Of a stretch of 64,000 nt of DNA, positions 10,645 through 19,954 are shown piece by piece. Numbering within the stretch: position 1 is the stretch's first letter; each line of letters begins with the position of its first letter. The notes under the pieces are model-generated. The model was not told where the DNA came from. It saw only the letters and a list, made by a program, of their open reading frames with translations, and did not search any database. This stretch comes from Mariniflexile litorale (GTDB lineage Bacteria > Bacteroidota > Bacteroidia > Flavobacteriales > Flavobacteriaceae). The translations under genes were made by a program, and so were the position numbers. The stretch is from contig NZ_CP155618.1 of NCBI RefSeq assembly GCF_031128465.2, positions 2,780,501 to 2,844,500 of the forward strand, read 5' to 3'.

Positions 10645-10674
10645 TTGTAGATTTAAAAATTAAATTTATCTTTG
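10645..10674 (+). promoter_or_regulatory. Bacteroidota-type promoter P2 upstream of tRNA-Glu
   Basis: TTG at 10645-10647 and TATCTTTG at 10667-10674 are again separated by 19 bp, a full match to the consensus. The expected start site is a few bases upstream of the tRNA at 10691, so this is probably the main tRNA promoter. Confidence 0.65.
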
Positions 10675-10690
10675 CGCACTCAAAACAAAT

Positions 10691-10762
10691 GGCCCGTTCG
10701 TCTATCGGCTAGGACGCCAGGTTTTCATCCTGGTAAGAGGGGTTCGACTCCCCTACGGGCTA
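10691..10762 (+). tRNA. tRNA-Glu (anticodon TTC)
   Basis: A 72-nt cloverleaf. The acceptor stem is GGCCCGT paired with ACGGGCT, with A as discriminator base. The anticodon arm CCAGG-TTTTCAT-CCTGG carries anticodon TTC, and the T-arm is GGGGTTCGACTCCCC. CCA is not encoded. It is followed by rpsT 28 bp later. Confidence 0.95.
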
Positions 10763-10790
10763 CAATTTTTAAAAAAAAATAAAGTATAAA

Positions 10791-11042
10791 ATGGCAAATC
10801 ATAAGTCAGCATTAAAAAGAATTAGAAGTAACGAAGCTAAACGTTTAGTTAACAAATATCAGCATAAAACAACTCGTAATGCTATTAAAAAATTACGTGA
10901 GTTAACTGATAAGAAAGAAGCTGAAGCATTATTTCCTTCTGTAGTTTCTATGTTAGATAGATTAGCTAAGAAAAATGTTATTCACTTTAATAAAGCTGCT
11001 AACCTTAAATCTGGTTTAGCTAAGCATGTTGCTGCGCTTTAA
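10791..11042 (+). CDS. rpsT: 30S ribosomal protein S20
   Basis: This 83-residue basic helical protein begins [19 protein letters not shown], the classic S20 start, and ends with [13 protein letters not shown]20 binds 16S rRNA early in 30S assembly. It lies 28 bp after tRNA-Glu and is probably transcribed with it from the tandem promoters at 10,551 and 10,645. A strong terminator follows at 11,068. Confidence 0.97.
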   Translation: MANHKSALKRIRSNEAKRLVNKYQHKTTRNAIKKLRELTDKKEAEALFPSVVSMLDRLAKKNVIHFNKAANLKSGLAKHVAAL

Positions 11043-11067
11043 GACTTTCATTTTTTAAAAATATTCA

Positions 11068-11097
11068 AAAGCTTCTCTATATAGAGAAGCTTTTTTT
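11068..11097 (+). terminator. Intrinsic terminator of rpsT
   Basis: A near-perfect palindrome (AAAGCTTCTCTA / TAGAGAAGCTTT) followed by a run of T starts 26 bases after the rpsT stop codon. Confidence 0.85.
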
Positions 11098-11247
11098 ATG
11101 AATTTTTTCGGCTATAAGCATGTATATGAAATTATACAGGCAGTTAAAATAAAAATGTAAAATCATAGAATAAATAGCCGTATTTGATTTCTAAAAATCT
11201 AAATTTGCAAATACAATAAATTAATTATTCACATAAATATTACCCTT

Positions 11248-11598
11248 TTGGAAAATAAAGCAGCACTTAAATTAATAGACAAAATTCTGAATGATCTTGA
11301 TAAAACAGGTATTAATACAGATGCATTAATTAACGATATTAAAGAATTAAGAACGTATGCTTTAGAAGAGCAAATTCCGTTAGTTGTAAAGGTTCTTAGG
11401 CTTGCTTACGAGCACATTGAAGAGAATGACTCCTTTCTAATACCTATGCTTGTTGATGAAGAAGATGATGTCGAGGTCGAAACCGAAAATGAGCCTGTTG
11501 AAAGCTTAAAATATTTAATTGCACTTACAAAAAACCTTAACAACAAAATAAACATATCAGATTTAAAAGAATATAGAGATCTTTTAAATCAATATTAG
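11248..11598 (+). CDS. Conserved hypothetical acidic helical protein
   Basis: A 116-residue open frame with a TTG start at 11248; no in-frame ATG lies near the start. The product is predicted helical and acidic, with a cluster of Asp/Glu around residues 72-84 (DEEDDVEVETENE). It has no signal peptide or membrane segment, so it is probably cytoplasmic. I do not recognise a domain; similar small proteins occur next to rho in flavobacteria, but this is recall. It stands alone, ends just before a two-way terminator and is convergent with rho. Confidence 0.7.
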   Translation: MENKAALKLIDKILNDLDKTGINTDALINDIKELRTYALEEQIPLVVKVLRLAYEHIEENDSFLIPMLVDEEDDVEVETENEPVESLKYLIALTKNLNNKINISDLKEYRDLLNQY

Positions 11599-11625
11599 TA
11601 AGAAACCATCCATACTTTAAAAATA

Positions 11626-11657
11626 AAAAAGCCTTAACAAATTTGTTAAGGCTTTTT
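11626..11657. terminator. Bidirectional terminator between hypothetical gene and rho
   Basis: The stem GCCTTAACAAA / TTTGTTAAGGC is flanked by A-run and T-run, so it can end transcription of the gene at 11,248 (+) and of rho (-). Confidence 0.85.
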
Positions 11658-11685
11658 AAGTTTAGTTTAATGTTTAGTTAGTGTG

Positions 11686-13374
11686 TTATCCATTCATGGA
11701 TATTAAAAATTCTTCGTTATTTCTAGTCTGTTTAAAACGTTGGTTAATAAATTCCATAGCTTCAACAGGATTCATATCTGCAAGGTACTTGCGCATTACC
11801 CACATGCGTTGTATGGTGTTTTCGTCAAGCAATAGGTCGTCGCGACGTGTGCTTGAAGAAGTCAAATCGATAGCAGGGAAAATACGACGGTTCGATATTT
11901 TTCTATCTAATTGTAGCTCCATATTACCGGTTCCTTTAAATTCTTCAAAAATGACCTCGTCCATTTTAGAACCAGTTTCGGTAAGTGCTGTAGCAATAAT
12001 GGTTAAAGAACCACCATTTTCAATATTTCTAGCTGCACCAAAGAAACGTTTTGGTTTATGCAATGCATTAGCATCTACACCACCACTTAATATTTTACCT
12101 GAAGCAGGTTGTACTGTATTATAGGCTCTTGCTAAACGTGTAATAGAATCTAAAAGAATCACGACATCGTGTCCACATTCAACTAAACGTTTTGCTTTTT
12201 CAAGAACGATATCGGCAATTTTAACATGCTCATGTGCTTCTTTATCAAAGGTTGAAGAAATCACTTCGCCACGTACATTACGTTGCATGTCCGTTACCTC
12301 TTCTGGGCGTTCATCAATTAATAAAATCATTAAGTAAACCTCAGGATGATTGGCAGCAATAGCGTTGGCAACATCTTTAAGCAACATGGTTTTACCCGTT
12401 TTTGGTTGCGACACAATCATACCACGTTGTCCCTTTCCTATAGGTGAAAACAAATCCATAATTCGAGTAGAAATAGTGCTTTGTTTTTCTGCTAAATTGA
12501 ATTTTTCTTGAGGAAATAATGGTGTTAAATGTTCGAAAGACACACGGTCTCTTACAACTTCTGGTTTTTGCCCATTAATTCTTATGACCTTAATTAAGGG
12601 GAAATATTTTTCGCCTTCTTTAGGAGGTCTTACATTTCCTAAAACAGTATCACCTTTTTTCAATCCAAACAAACGAATTTGAGATTGCGATACATAGATA
12701 TCATCAGGTGATGATAAGTAGTTATAATCCGAAGAACGTAAAAAGCCATATCCATCTTGCATAACGTCTAAAACACCTTCACTTTCAATAATGGCGTCAA
12801 ATTCGAAATCTGGTTCGCGATAGCGATTTCTATTATCTTTATTTCCAGCATCTACATTACCGTTTTTTTGGTTTTTGTGTTGATTCTGGTTTTTTTGATT
12901 CTGGTTTTGATTATGCTCTCTTTTAGTATTAGCCGGTTTTTGTTGATTGTCGTTTGAACGCTCGTTTTGAACCCTAGGTTTAGGTACGTTAACTGGCTTT
13001 TTAACTTCTTTTGTTTCTACAGGTTTTGTTTCTACAGGCCCTTTTTCTGTTTTTTCTACAGGTGTTGGTGCTTTTGAAACCACCGTTTTTTCTACTATAG
13101 TTTTTTGATCTTGTGGTTTTAAAGGGGTGTTTTTTACCGGTTTTAAAACACGCTGTCTAGGCTTTTTTACTTCCTTTTTTTCTGAACTGGCTGTAGGTTG
13201 TGAAGTGGGGGTTATAACTGATTCAACAGCTTTTGGGTTTGTAGCTTGATGATCTAGTATTTGGTAAACTAAATCTGCTTTTTTTAATGAACGGTACTTT
13301 GGTACGTTCAATTTTTGTGCAATCTCTTGTAAATCAGAGAGTTTTTTTTCGTTTAATTGTGAAATTTCAAACAT
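11686..13374 (-). CDS. rho: Transcription termination factor Rho
   Basis: The 562-residue hexameric RNA helicase ends transcription at Rho-dependent sites. The N-terminal Rho-N/SAP-like region ([20 protein letters not shown]) is followed by a long low-complexity insert, about residues 60-185, rich in Lys, Pro, Asn and Gln. The RNA-binding cold-shock-like domain contains [18 protein letters not shown]. Walker A is SQPKTGKT, Walker B is [16 protein letters not shown], and the R-loop region is [18 protein letters not shown]. The insert is common in Bacteroidota Rho and explains the length compared with about 420 residues in E. coli. Confidence 0.97.
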   Translation of the reverse strand: MFEISQLNEKKLSDLQEIAQKLNVPKYRSLKKADLVYQILDHQATNPKAVESVITPTSQPTASSEKKEVKKPRQRVLKPVKNTPLKPQDQKTIVEKTVVSKAPTPVEKTEKGPVETKPVETKEVKKPVNVPKPRVQNERSNDNQQKPANTKREHNQNQNQKNQNQHKNQKNGNVDAGNKDNRNRYREPDFEFDAIIESEGVLDVMQDGYGFLRSSDYNYLSSPDDIYVSQSQIRLFGLKKGDTVLGNVRPPKEGEKYFPLIKVIRINGQKPEVVRDRVSFEHLTPLFPQEKFNLAEKQSTISTRIMDLFSPIGKGQRGMIVSQPKTGKTMLLKDVANAIAANHPEVYLMILLIDERPEEVTDMQRNVRGEVISSTFDKEAHEHVKIADIVLEKAKRLVECGHDVVILLDSITRLARAYNTVQPASGKILSGGVDANALHKPKRFFGAARNIENGGSLTIIATALTETGSKMDEVIFEEFKGTGNMELQLDRKISNRRIFPAIDLTSSSTRRDDLLLDENTIQRMWVMRKYLADMNPVEAMEFINQRFKQTRNNEEFLISMNG

Positions 13375-13570
13375 TGATGTTTAATATAATATGTGTTTAG
13401 AATATAAATTAGAGTTATTCTGAAAAAAAATGAATTTTATTCTGAAGAATTAACAACCTCTACGTGTGGTTGTTGAGAATTATTACTGCAATTATACAAC
13501 TTTATTTTAATTTTTTACATTTATTTTACAAAATAAACTATTATTTTTGCATTCAAATGTTTTAATTTAT

Positions 13571-13981
13571 ATGTTACAACGCATTCAAACCGTATACCTT
13601 TTAATCGCTGCCATTGTTTCTGCGGGATTAATATTTGTGTTACATTTATGGGTTACCAATGAAGATGTTATAATATATGCCAAAGACAATTTACTGTATT
13701 TAGGAATGTTTCTTGGGTCGGCATTCATATCGTTAATAACCATATTTAAATATAAAAACAGGAAGTCTCAATTTATGTTGGGACGACTTAATATCATATT
13801 AAACTTTATTTTACTAGGATTTTTTGTGTATCAATCTCTAAACATATCTGGAGAGACGGCGGTTTCTGAGAAAGGTATTGGGATGCTTCTTCCTATTGTT
13901 TCTATCGTATTTTTGGCTTTAGCCAATAAAGCCATCAAGAAGGATGAAGATCTCGTAAAATCTGTAGATCGATTGCGATAA
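13571..13981 (+). CDS. DUF4293 family membrane protein
   Basis: This 136-residue protein starts MLQRIQTVYLLIAAIVS, the hallmark of DUF4293 in Bacteroidota. Four hydrophobic segments (about residues 7-28, 43-62, 73-93 and 106-122) predict a four-TM inner-membrane protein with a charged cytoplasmic tail. Function is unknown. The ATG at 13571 is preferred over an upstream TTG because a TATTTTTG -7 element lies at 13542-13549, partly inside the longer reading frame. It is divergent from rho and ends before a terminator. Confidence 0.85.
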   Translation: MLQRIQTVYLLIAAIVSAGLIFVLHLWVTNEDVIIYAKDNLLYLGMFLGSAFISLITIFKYKNRKSQFMLGRLNIILNFILLGFFVYQSLNISGETAVSEKGIGMLLPIVSIVFLALANKAIKKDEDLVKSVDRLR

Positions 13982-14011
13982 AACCTAATATCTTAGTAGT
14001 ATTAGTGCGTT

Positions 14012-14042
14012 AAAACCCAAGGTGAAAGCTTTGGGTTTTTTA
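14012..14042 (+). terminator. Intrinsic terminator after DUF4293 gene
   Basis: AAAACCCAA and TTTGGGTTTTTT form a stem with a 9-10-nt loop followed by T residues, about 30 bp after the stop codon. Confidence 0.7.
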
Positions 14043-14690
14043 GTTAAAAGATCGTTTTCAACATTAAAGGAATGTTTTTTTACGGATTCGTCCATCACTG
14101 TTTGGAATTTCATAATTATGAAAAAAAAGCAGGTAGTTTAAAGAGGGAGAAACCTAGGTTGTTAAAATGCTTTGAACTGTGCTCAACAAGCTTTAACTTT
14201 AACATTGAAAGATTCAGTAGAATATATTGGACCTCTATGGTCTAGCAATTAAGATTAATCCTGTAATTTACAATACTATAACCTCGTTATAACCATACTA
14301 TAACCATGCTATAACTACTAAGTATCTACTAAGTATCTATATAGTTGCCTGGTCCTAAAACAACTACACATATTATTAAATAAATTCTAATATAATTATA
14401 CAACTCTTTTTTTATTCGGATTGTTATAGGGCTGATCGTTTTTCCGTTTTTTAAAGTTTTTATATCGCGTAAAATTTTTGTTCTGTTATTGAATGAGACA
14501 GCATTTGTATTATTACATCTATAATATAAAATGATTAAGCCCGTAAAAACGTCAAAATATTGCGAAAATCGATAAAATGCACCAATCTTCAAAATGGGTT
14601 GCTAGAGAGTCTTTAGGGGGCGCAAAATATATGTTGATTAGGTTTTTAAGAAACCTCTTTTGTTATTGTGTTAAAAAAAAGCATAAAAAA
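14043..14690. other. Long intergenic region without a convincing gene
   Basis: About 650 bases separate the DUF4293 terminator from the FKBP terminator. The only structure I see is the 11-bp tandem array at 14278-14338. An 87-codon open frame on the minus strand (14329-14592) has no recognisable features and overlaps the repeats, so I do not call it. Confidence 0.6.
14278..14338. repeat. Tandem array with 11-bp period
   Basis: Four degenerate copies of ATAACCATRCT-like 11-mers (14278, 14289, 14300 and 14311) run into two overlapping perfect copies of ACTAAGTATCT (14317 and 14328). The whole stretch keeps an 11-bp register, about one helical turn. Confidence 0.75.
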
Positions 14691-14716
14691 AGTCTGGAGA
14701 ATTTCCAGACTTTTTG
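14684..14716. terminator. Bidirectional intrinsic terminator
   Basis: AGTCTGGA / TCCAGACT with a short loop is flanked by A-run and T-run and lies just past the stop of the FKBP gene at 14,737 on the minus strand. Confidence 0.8.
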
Positions 14717-14736
14717 ACTTTTACCTAAGTAAAATG

Positions 14737-15168
14737 TTATTTTATTTCAACAAGTTCTAATTCAAATGTTAAATCTTGTCCTGCTAATGGATGGTTAGCA
14801 TCTATAATGATGTGTTCTTCGTGAACTTCCGCTACACGAAATTGTACTTCAGTACCATCTGGGTTTTTTGAAGCCAATCCCATGCCAACTTCTGGAGTCA
14901 TATCCTGTGGTAATTGATCTTTCTTTACTTCATGAAACAATTCCTTTTGTACTTCGCCGTATGCTTCTGTAACAGGAATGTTAATTGTTTTTTTCTCATT
15001 AACCTTCATGTTTACCATGCCTTTTTCAAAACCAGGAATTAACATGCCTTGGCCTAAAGTTATTTCTAACGGCTCTCCTCTTTCTAGTGAACTGTCAAAA
15101 ATTTGACCATTGCTTAATTTTCCTGTGTAATGAACTTTTACGGTATCATTCTCTTTTACTTGACTCAT
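14737..15168 (-). CDS. SlyD-like FKBP-type peptidyl-prolyl isomerase
   Basis: This 143-residue enzyme catalyses cis-trans isomerisation of prolyl bonds and likely acts as a cytoplasmic folding helper. The FKBP core VKVHYTGKLSNGQIFDSS and the GMLIPGFEKGMVNM segment are present. The insert-in-flap domain typical of SlyD (TEAYGEVQKELFHEVKKDQLP) is visible, followed by HPLAGQDLTFELELVEI. Unlike E. coli SlyD there is no His-rich metal-binding tail. It has its own terminator downstream and appears monocistronic. Confidence 0.92.
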   Translation of the reverse strand: MSQVKENDTVKVHYTGKLSNGQIFDSSLERGEPLEITLGQGMLIPGFEKGMVNMKVNEKKTINIPVTEAYGEVQKELFHEVKKDQLPQDMTPEVGMGLASKNPDGTEVQFRVAEVHEEHIIIDANHPLAGQDLTFELELVEIK

Positions 15169-15319
15169 AAATAATTATGTTTACTGTTTTTAAATAGGTG
15201 CAAAACTACAATTTATGAATTGATTGCCATAATCTTAGCCGATTAATGCTTCTGTTTAGGAAAATATTAACATAAAACGGCTGTAAATATGGGAATAAGC
15301 ATTTATATTAAAAGTAGAT

Positions 15320-15811
15320 TTACTTCGGAAACTCTATAACTTCTAGATTATCTATTTTACCACCATCTATTGTAAAGCGAAGCATGGTTCGAACTTTATG
15401 AAACCCATGTTTGCCAACCGCTCCGGGATTCATATGTAATAAGTTTAGTTTTTTATCGGGCATCACTTTTAAAATATGTGAATGTCCACAAATAAATAGT
15501 TTGGGAGGGTTTGTTCTAATTTCATCACTAACTCTCATGTTATAAGCACCTGGATAGCCGCCAATATGAGTCATCCAAACATCGACGCCTTCACACATAA
15601 ACCGATTATTTTCGGGAAATTCACCTCTAATTTTAGCTTCATCTATATTGCCCCAAACCGCACGCAGGGGTTTTAATGTTTTAATAGCATCGGTAATTTT
15701 CAAATCGCCAATATCGCCCGCATGCCAAACTTCATCGGCTTGCTTTACATGTTTTAAAATGGCATCGTCTATATAGCTATGGGTATCGGAAAGTAAAAGT
15801 ATTTTTAGCAT
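15320..15811 (-). CDS. YfcE/MJ0936-type metallophosphoesterase
   Basis: The 163-residue protein carries all calcineurin-like metal-binding motifs in order: LLSDTHS, HAGDIGD, WGNID, MTHIGGYPG, CGHSHI and NPGAVGKHG. Relatives are two-metal phosphodiesterases active on small substrates or cyclic nucleotides; the substrate here is unknown. It is cytoplasmic, with no signal peptide, and is divergent from truA with a 100-bp gap. Confidence 0.92.
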   Translation of the reverse strand: MLKILLLSDTHSYIDDAILKHVKQADEVWHAGDIGDLKITDAIKTLKPLRAVWGNIDEAKIRGEFPENNRFMCEGVDVWMTHIGGYPGAYNMRVSDEIRTNPPKLFICGHSHILKVMPDKKLNLLHMNPGAVGKHGFHKVRTMLRFTIDGGKIDNLEVIEFPK

Positions 15812-15879
15812 AAATTTTTATTGAAAATCTTTTAATATATAATTAAGAATGATGCCTTCGCAGGAAAGACAAAACTGTC

Positions 15880-15887
15880 TATCTTTG
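15880..15887 (+). promoter_or_regulatory. -7 element TATCTTTG upstream of truA
   Basis: TATCTTTG matches the Bacteroidota -7 consensus; the -33 position has TCG rather than TTG. If it is used, transcription starts near 15893, which rules out translation from ATG 15849 and favours the TTG at 15915. Confidence 0.4.
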
Positions 15888-15914
15888 TTCTTTCAACAAA
15901 AGTATAAAAACAAA

Positions 15915-16658
15915 TTGCGATATTTTATAGAACTTTCTTATAATGGCACTGCATATTATGGTTGGCAAAAACAGCCCAAAGCTATATCTGTACAAGAAGT
16001 TGTTGAAAAAGGCTTGTCTTTACTTTTGAAGGTGAAAGTTTCTATCATGGCAGCAGGTAGAACCGATACAGGTGTGCATGCGCAACAAATGTTTGCTCAT
16101 TTTGATGTTGATGTCGCTTTTAGTGAAACTGATTTGGTTTATAAACTCAATGCCTTTTTGCCGAAGGATGTAGCCATTCACACTATTTTTAAAGTGAAAG
16201 ACGATGCCCATGCACGTTTTAATGCTTTAAGTAGAACCTATTTATATAGAATTTCGTTGCGAAAAAACGTGTTCAATTTTGATAATGCTTATTATGTGAA
16301 GCAGACTTTAGATATTGAAAAAATGAAGGAAGCTTCAAAAATTCTATTGCAGTATAAAGATTTTCAATGCTTTTCAAAAGTAAATACCGACGTTAAAACT
16401 TATAATTGTAACATCATGCAAGCAGAATGGTTTTTTGAAAACGACGAACTTCATTTTGTTATAAAAGCAGATCGGTTTTTAAGAAACATGGTGCGTGCTA
16501 TTGTAGGTACCATGATTGAAATTGGTTTAGGCAAGTTGCAGATTGAAGATTTACATACTATTATAAATTCTAAAAATAGGAGTGAAGCAGGGTTTTCGGT
16601 ACCCGCACATGCCTTGTATTTAACAACAATTGAATATCCAAACGATATAAAAATATAA
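15915..16658 (+). CDS. truA: tRNA pseudouridine(38-40) synthase TruA
   Basis: TruA converts uridines 38-40 of tRNA anticodon arms to pseudouridine. The start LRYFIELSYNGTAYYGWQKQP (TTG 15915) aligns with the usual family N-terminus. A longer frame from ATG 15849 would add 22 residues unlike the family and would overlap the promoter at 15880. The catalytic aspartate lies in AAGRTDTGVHA. FLRNMVRAIVGTMIEIG and SEAGFSVPAHALYL complete the signature. Its stop overlaps the ATG of the ABC exporter by one base, so the two are translationally coupled. Confidence 0.93.
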   Translation: MRYFIELSYNGTAYYGWQKQPKAISVQEVVEKGLSLLLKVKVSIMAAGRTDTGVHAQQMFAHFDVDVAFSETDLVYKLNAFLPKDVAIHTIFKVKDDAHARFNALSRTYLYRISLRKNVFNFDNAYYVKQTLDIEKMKEASKILLQYKDFQCFSKVNTDVKTYNCNIMQAEWFFENDELHFVIKADRFLRNMVRAIVGTMIEIGLGKLQIEDLHTIINSKNRSEAGFSVPAHALYLTTIEYPNDIKI

Positions 16659-18427
16659 TGACCAAAGCGAAAGAAAATATTTTTGATTTCACATTATTTA
16701 AACGGCTGTTTCAATATATAAAACCTTATAAAGTCATCTTTTTTAGCTTACTAGCTTTGGTTGTTTTATTAGCCATTTTAAGTACGGCCACACCTTACAT
16801 TACCAAATATGCCATCGATAATAGTATTGCGGTAAAGGAACCTAAAAACTTTTTGTTCTATGTGCTTATAATGTTTGCAGTTTTAATTTTTCAAACCATT
16901 TTCCAGCTTGCATTTATTTATTATGCGGCGTGGTTGGGACAAAATTTAGTGATGGATGTGCGTGTTAAACTGTTCAATCATTTACTGAGTTTTAAAATGA
17001 AATATTATGATAATTCTTCGGTTGGTGTTTTAATTACCCGAGCAGTGACCGATATGGAACGTATCGCTGATATATTTGGACAAGGCTTGTTCACTATTTT
17101 TAGAGATTTACTTGCTATGATAGTCGTTTTTGGTGTGATGGTTTACATTAACTGGCGCTTGAGTTTAATCGTTTTTATCATGTTACCGTTACTTATGTAT
17201 GCCACTCGAATTTTTCAAAAGTATATGAAAGTTGCCTTTGAAGATGTTAGAAATGAAGTGTCTAATCTAAATTCGTTTGTACAAGAGCGTTTAACGGGTA
17301 TGAAAATTTTACAGATTTTTACCCGCGAAGCTATCGACTATAAAAACTTTAAAGCCATAAACGAACGCCATAAAAAAGGTTGGTTAAAAACCGTTTGGTA
17401 CAATTCTATTTTCTTTCCGTTGCCAGATTTGGTATCGTCTATAAGTATTGGTTTAATAGCTTGGTATGGTGGTTTAAATATTGTTTTAAAAGGCACCGAA
17501 GTATCTCAAGGAGATTTAATTGCCTTCGTCATGTTTATCCCCATGTTGTTTAGACCACTACGTCAAATGGCTGATAATTTTAATACACTTCAAATGGGCA
17601 TGGTGGCGGCAAACCGCGTATTTAAAATTTTAGATACCACCTCGCATATTGATGATACAGGTACCCATGTGGTGGAACATTTTAAGGGCAATATCAATTT
17701 CGACAAGGTGTTTTTTAATTATGTTGACGATGAGGATGTTTTAAAAGGAGTTTCTTTTGATGTAAAATCGGGTGAAACAGTTGCTATTGTTGGAGCTACA
17801 GGTGCAGGTAAATCAACTATTATCAATTTATTAAATCGGTTTTATGAAATTAAAGATGGGGTGATATCTATTGATGGGATGGATATAAAACAGATAACTT
17901 TAGCATCGTTACGTACCCAAATAGCAGTGGTTTTACAAGATGTATTTTTGTTTGCAGATACCATTTTAAACAATATTACCTTAAACCATCCTGAGATTAC
18001 AGAAGAAGAAGTAACCCAAGCAGCTAAAGAAATTGGGGTGCACAATTTTATTGTTAGTTTACCAGGTGGCTATCATTATAATGTAAAAGAGAGGGGAGTG
18101 ATGTTATCTTCAGGGCAGCGGCAACTTATTTCGTTTTTAAGAGCGTATGTAACCAACCCCAGTATTTTGGTTTTGGATGAAGCAACTTCTTCAGTTGATT
18201 CCCATTCGGAACAACTCATTCAAAATGCTACTGATAAAATGACTAATGGCAGAACTTCTATTGTTATTGCGCATCGATTAGCTACGGTAAAAAAAGCAGA
18301 TAAAATTATTGTGATGGACGCAGGTGAAATTGTAGAAGAAGGCACCCATGCTCAATTACTTAAAAAAGAAAATGGGTATTATAAGAATTTGTATGAAGTG
18401 CAGTTTTTGAAGGAGGAAACCATTTAA
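16658..18427 (+). CDS. ABC exporter, MsbA/MdlB-type half transporter
   Basis: The 589-residue protein has an N-terminal membrane domain with six predicted helices (about residues 20-320), then an ATPase domain with Walker A GATGAGKSTI, Q-loop VVLQDVFLF, signature LSSGQRQ (a variant of LSGGQ), Walker B ILVLDEATS and H-loop IAHRLAT. Such half transporters dimerise in the cytoplasmic membrane and export lipids, peptides or drugs; the substrate cannot be told. The start codon overlaps the truA stop codon. Its 3' end overlaps the 3' end of convergent cdaA by 4 bp. Confidence 0.93.
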   Translation: MTKAKENIFDFTLFKRLFQYIKPYKVIFFSLLALVVLLAILSTATPYITKYAIDNSIAVKEPKNFLFYVLIMFAVLIFQTIFQLAFIYYAAWLGQNLVMDVRVKLFNHLLSFKMKYYDNSSVGVLITRAVTDMERIADIFGQGLFTIFRDLLAMIVVFGVMVYINWRLSLIVFIMLPLLMYATRIFQKYMKVAFEDVRNEVSNLNSFVQERLTGMKILQIFTREAIDYKNFKAINERHKKGWLKTVWYNSIFFPLPDLVSSISIGLIAWYGGLNIVLKGTEVSQGDLIAFVMFIPMLFRPLRQMADNFNTLQMGMVAANRVFKILDTTSHIDDTGTHVVEHFKGNINFDKVFFNYVDDEDVLKGVSFDVKSGETVAIVGATGAGKSTIINLLNRFYEIKDGVISIDGMDIKQITLASLRTQIAVVLQDVFLFADTILNNITLNHPEITEEEVTQAAKEIGVHNFIVSLPGGYHYNVKERGVMLSSGQRQLISFLRAYVTNPSILVLDEATSSVDSHSEQLIQNATDKMTNGRTSIVIAHRLATVKKADKIIVMDAGEIVEEGTHAQLLKKENGYYKNLYEVQFLKEETI

Positions 18428-19209
18428 GCCAAATCGTTTTTAATCAATAAATTTAGTTGAGCGTTGTCTTCAAAAACTACAAATTCACCATCTTTAAAGT
18501 AGGAAATAGTTCCTGTTTCTTCACTAACAGCAAGTGCTAAAGCATCGGTTTTTTCGGTAACTCCAATAGCTGCTCTGTGTCGTAAACCAAAGCGTTTTGG
18601 GATGGTTTTTTCATTGTTCAAAGGTAAAATAACACGTGTTGCTTTTACAATATTATTGCTAACAATGATGGCGCCATCGTGTAACGGACTGTTTTTAAAA
18701 AAAATACTCTCAATAATGGGTTGGGTTACTTTTATATTCATTTCATCCCCTGTGTTACTTAAAAAATCTAAGTTGTTATTGCGTTCAAAAACAATTAAAG
18801 CTCCTGTTCTTGAATTCCCCATTTTTATACAGGCTGATAGAATGGCATCTACATTGGTTTCGTCGCTAGTCTCCGTTTTTAAGAATTTAAAATGTTTAAA
18901 AATTTTACCTCCTTTACCAAAATTAGTAGAGCCCACCATTAATAAAAATTTTCTAATTTCGGGTTGGAAAACGACTATTAAGGCAATAATTCCCACTTTC
19001 ATAAAACCTCCAAAAATACCCGAAAGTAACTCCATATTCAGGAAGTTGGTGAGTCTCCAAACAAAATAAAGAATGATGATACCAATAAAAATATTAATGG
19101 CTACGGTACCTTTAACCAGTTTGTAAATGTAGTAGAGTAGTAGAGCTACTAGAATAACATCTATAATATCAACTACAGAGAATTTTAAAAGGTCATTGAA
19201 AATTTCCAA
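18424..19209 (-). CDS. cdaA: Diadenylate cyclase CdaA (c-di-AMP synthase)
   Basis: CdaA makes the second messenger cyclic di-AMP from two ATP. The 261-residue protein has three predicted N-terminal membrane helices (about residues 13-78) and a DAC (DisA-N) domain containing the two active-site motifs, HDGAIIV and RHRAAIGVTE. Residues between them (KATRVILPL) also fit the family. c-di-AMP controls potassium and osmotic balance in many bacteria. In flavobacteria the gene commonly lies near folP, as here (about 0.75 kb away on the same strand). Confidence 0.95.
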   Translation of the reverse strand: MEIFNDLLKFSVVDIIDVILVALLLYYIYKLVKGTVAINIFIGIIILYFVWRLTNFLNMELLSGIFGGFMKVGIIALIVVFQPEIRKFLLMVGSTNFGKGGKIFKHFKFLKTETSDETNVDAILSACIKMGNSRTGALIVFERNNNLDFLSNTGDEMNIKVTQPIIESIFFKNSPLHDGAIIVSNNIVKATRVILPLNNEKTIPKRFGLRHRAAIGVTEKTDALALAVSEETGTISYFKDGEFVVFEDNAQLNLLIKNDLA

Positions 19210-19245
19210 GGTAAAATGGGTTTTGGTAAATTTAGTAAAATATGA

Positions 19246-19935
19246 TTAATTAAAAATGAATTCATTATTGGATATGGTAACATTTTTTAAACTGAATGTT
19301 GTTAATAAGGATTTAAATGAAACATATTCTTGAAACGTTAAGTTTTGATTGAAACTTAAGATTATTTCAACTGGATTCGCTTCATTTGCTAAGGCTATTT
19401 TGATGTTTTTTATAAAATTAGATGTATTTAAAACCAAAGCACTCAAATCAAATAGTGGAAACTCTGCATATATTTCTTCAGCAGAATTGAAATCAATTTT
19501 CATTTTGTTTGAAAAATCTATATTTGAATTAGCAGCTATATATTCATGAAACGATTCTTTATGATAAACCACATCTGTAAACTCTATAAATCCTAAACTC
19601 TTTTTACTGGTATCACTACAACTTAAATAATTTTTAGCTGTTTTGTTTTTATGGCTTGAATTTTCTTTTTTTTCTTGAAGAAATTGAATGTGAGGTATCA
19701 CTTGTTTAAGCGTTAAGCGTTTATCTATATTGATTAACCAATTGGTGGTGCTAATCAGATTTTTTCTGTTTAACTCAACACTGTCAGCTTCAGTTTCATT
19801 ATAAAACAAATAAGCAGCAGAGACATCGTTGATTTTTGATATATCTGAATGCGTTATTTCAGGAAGATTAACAATTTTATCCTTTCCGCAGGAAAAGAAT
19901 AACAATAAAAAGGTAAGGTATACTATATTTTTCAT
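19246..19935 (-). CDS. Hypothetical lipoprotein
   Basis: This 229-residue product has a lipoprotein signal peptide with the lipobox FFSC (Cys16). The mature part is a mix of helices and strands with no motif I recognise. It sits between folP (19-bp gap) and cdaA (36-bp gap) on the same strand, so the three genes are probably co-transcribed. A cell-envelope location is likely; the function is unknown. Confidence 0.75.
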   Translation of the reverse strand: MKNIVYLTFLLLFFSCGKDKIVNLPEITHSDISKINDVSAAYLFYNETEADSVELNRKNLISTTNWLINIDKRLTLKQVIPHIQFLQEKKENSSHKNKTAKNYLSCSDTSKKSLGFIEFTDVVYHKESFHEYIAANSNIDFSNKMKIDFNSAEEIYAEFPLFDLSALVLNTSNFIKNIKIALANEANPVEIILSFNQNLTFQEYVSFKSLLTTFSLKNVTISNNEFIFN

Positions 19936-19954
19936 AGGTTTTGACAGTTAGCAA

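Noticed and set aside
11686-13374. Long low-complexity insert in Rho as a novelty.
   Set aside because: Such N-terminal inserts are common in Bacteroidota Rho proteins.
14329-14592. 87-codon open frame on the minus strand.
   Set aside because: No recognisable motif, overlaps the 11-bp tandem repeats, and AT-rich frames of this length are expected by chance.
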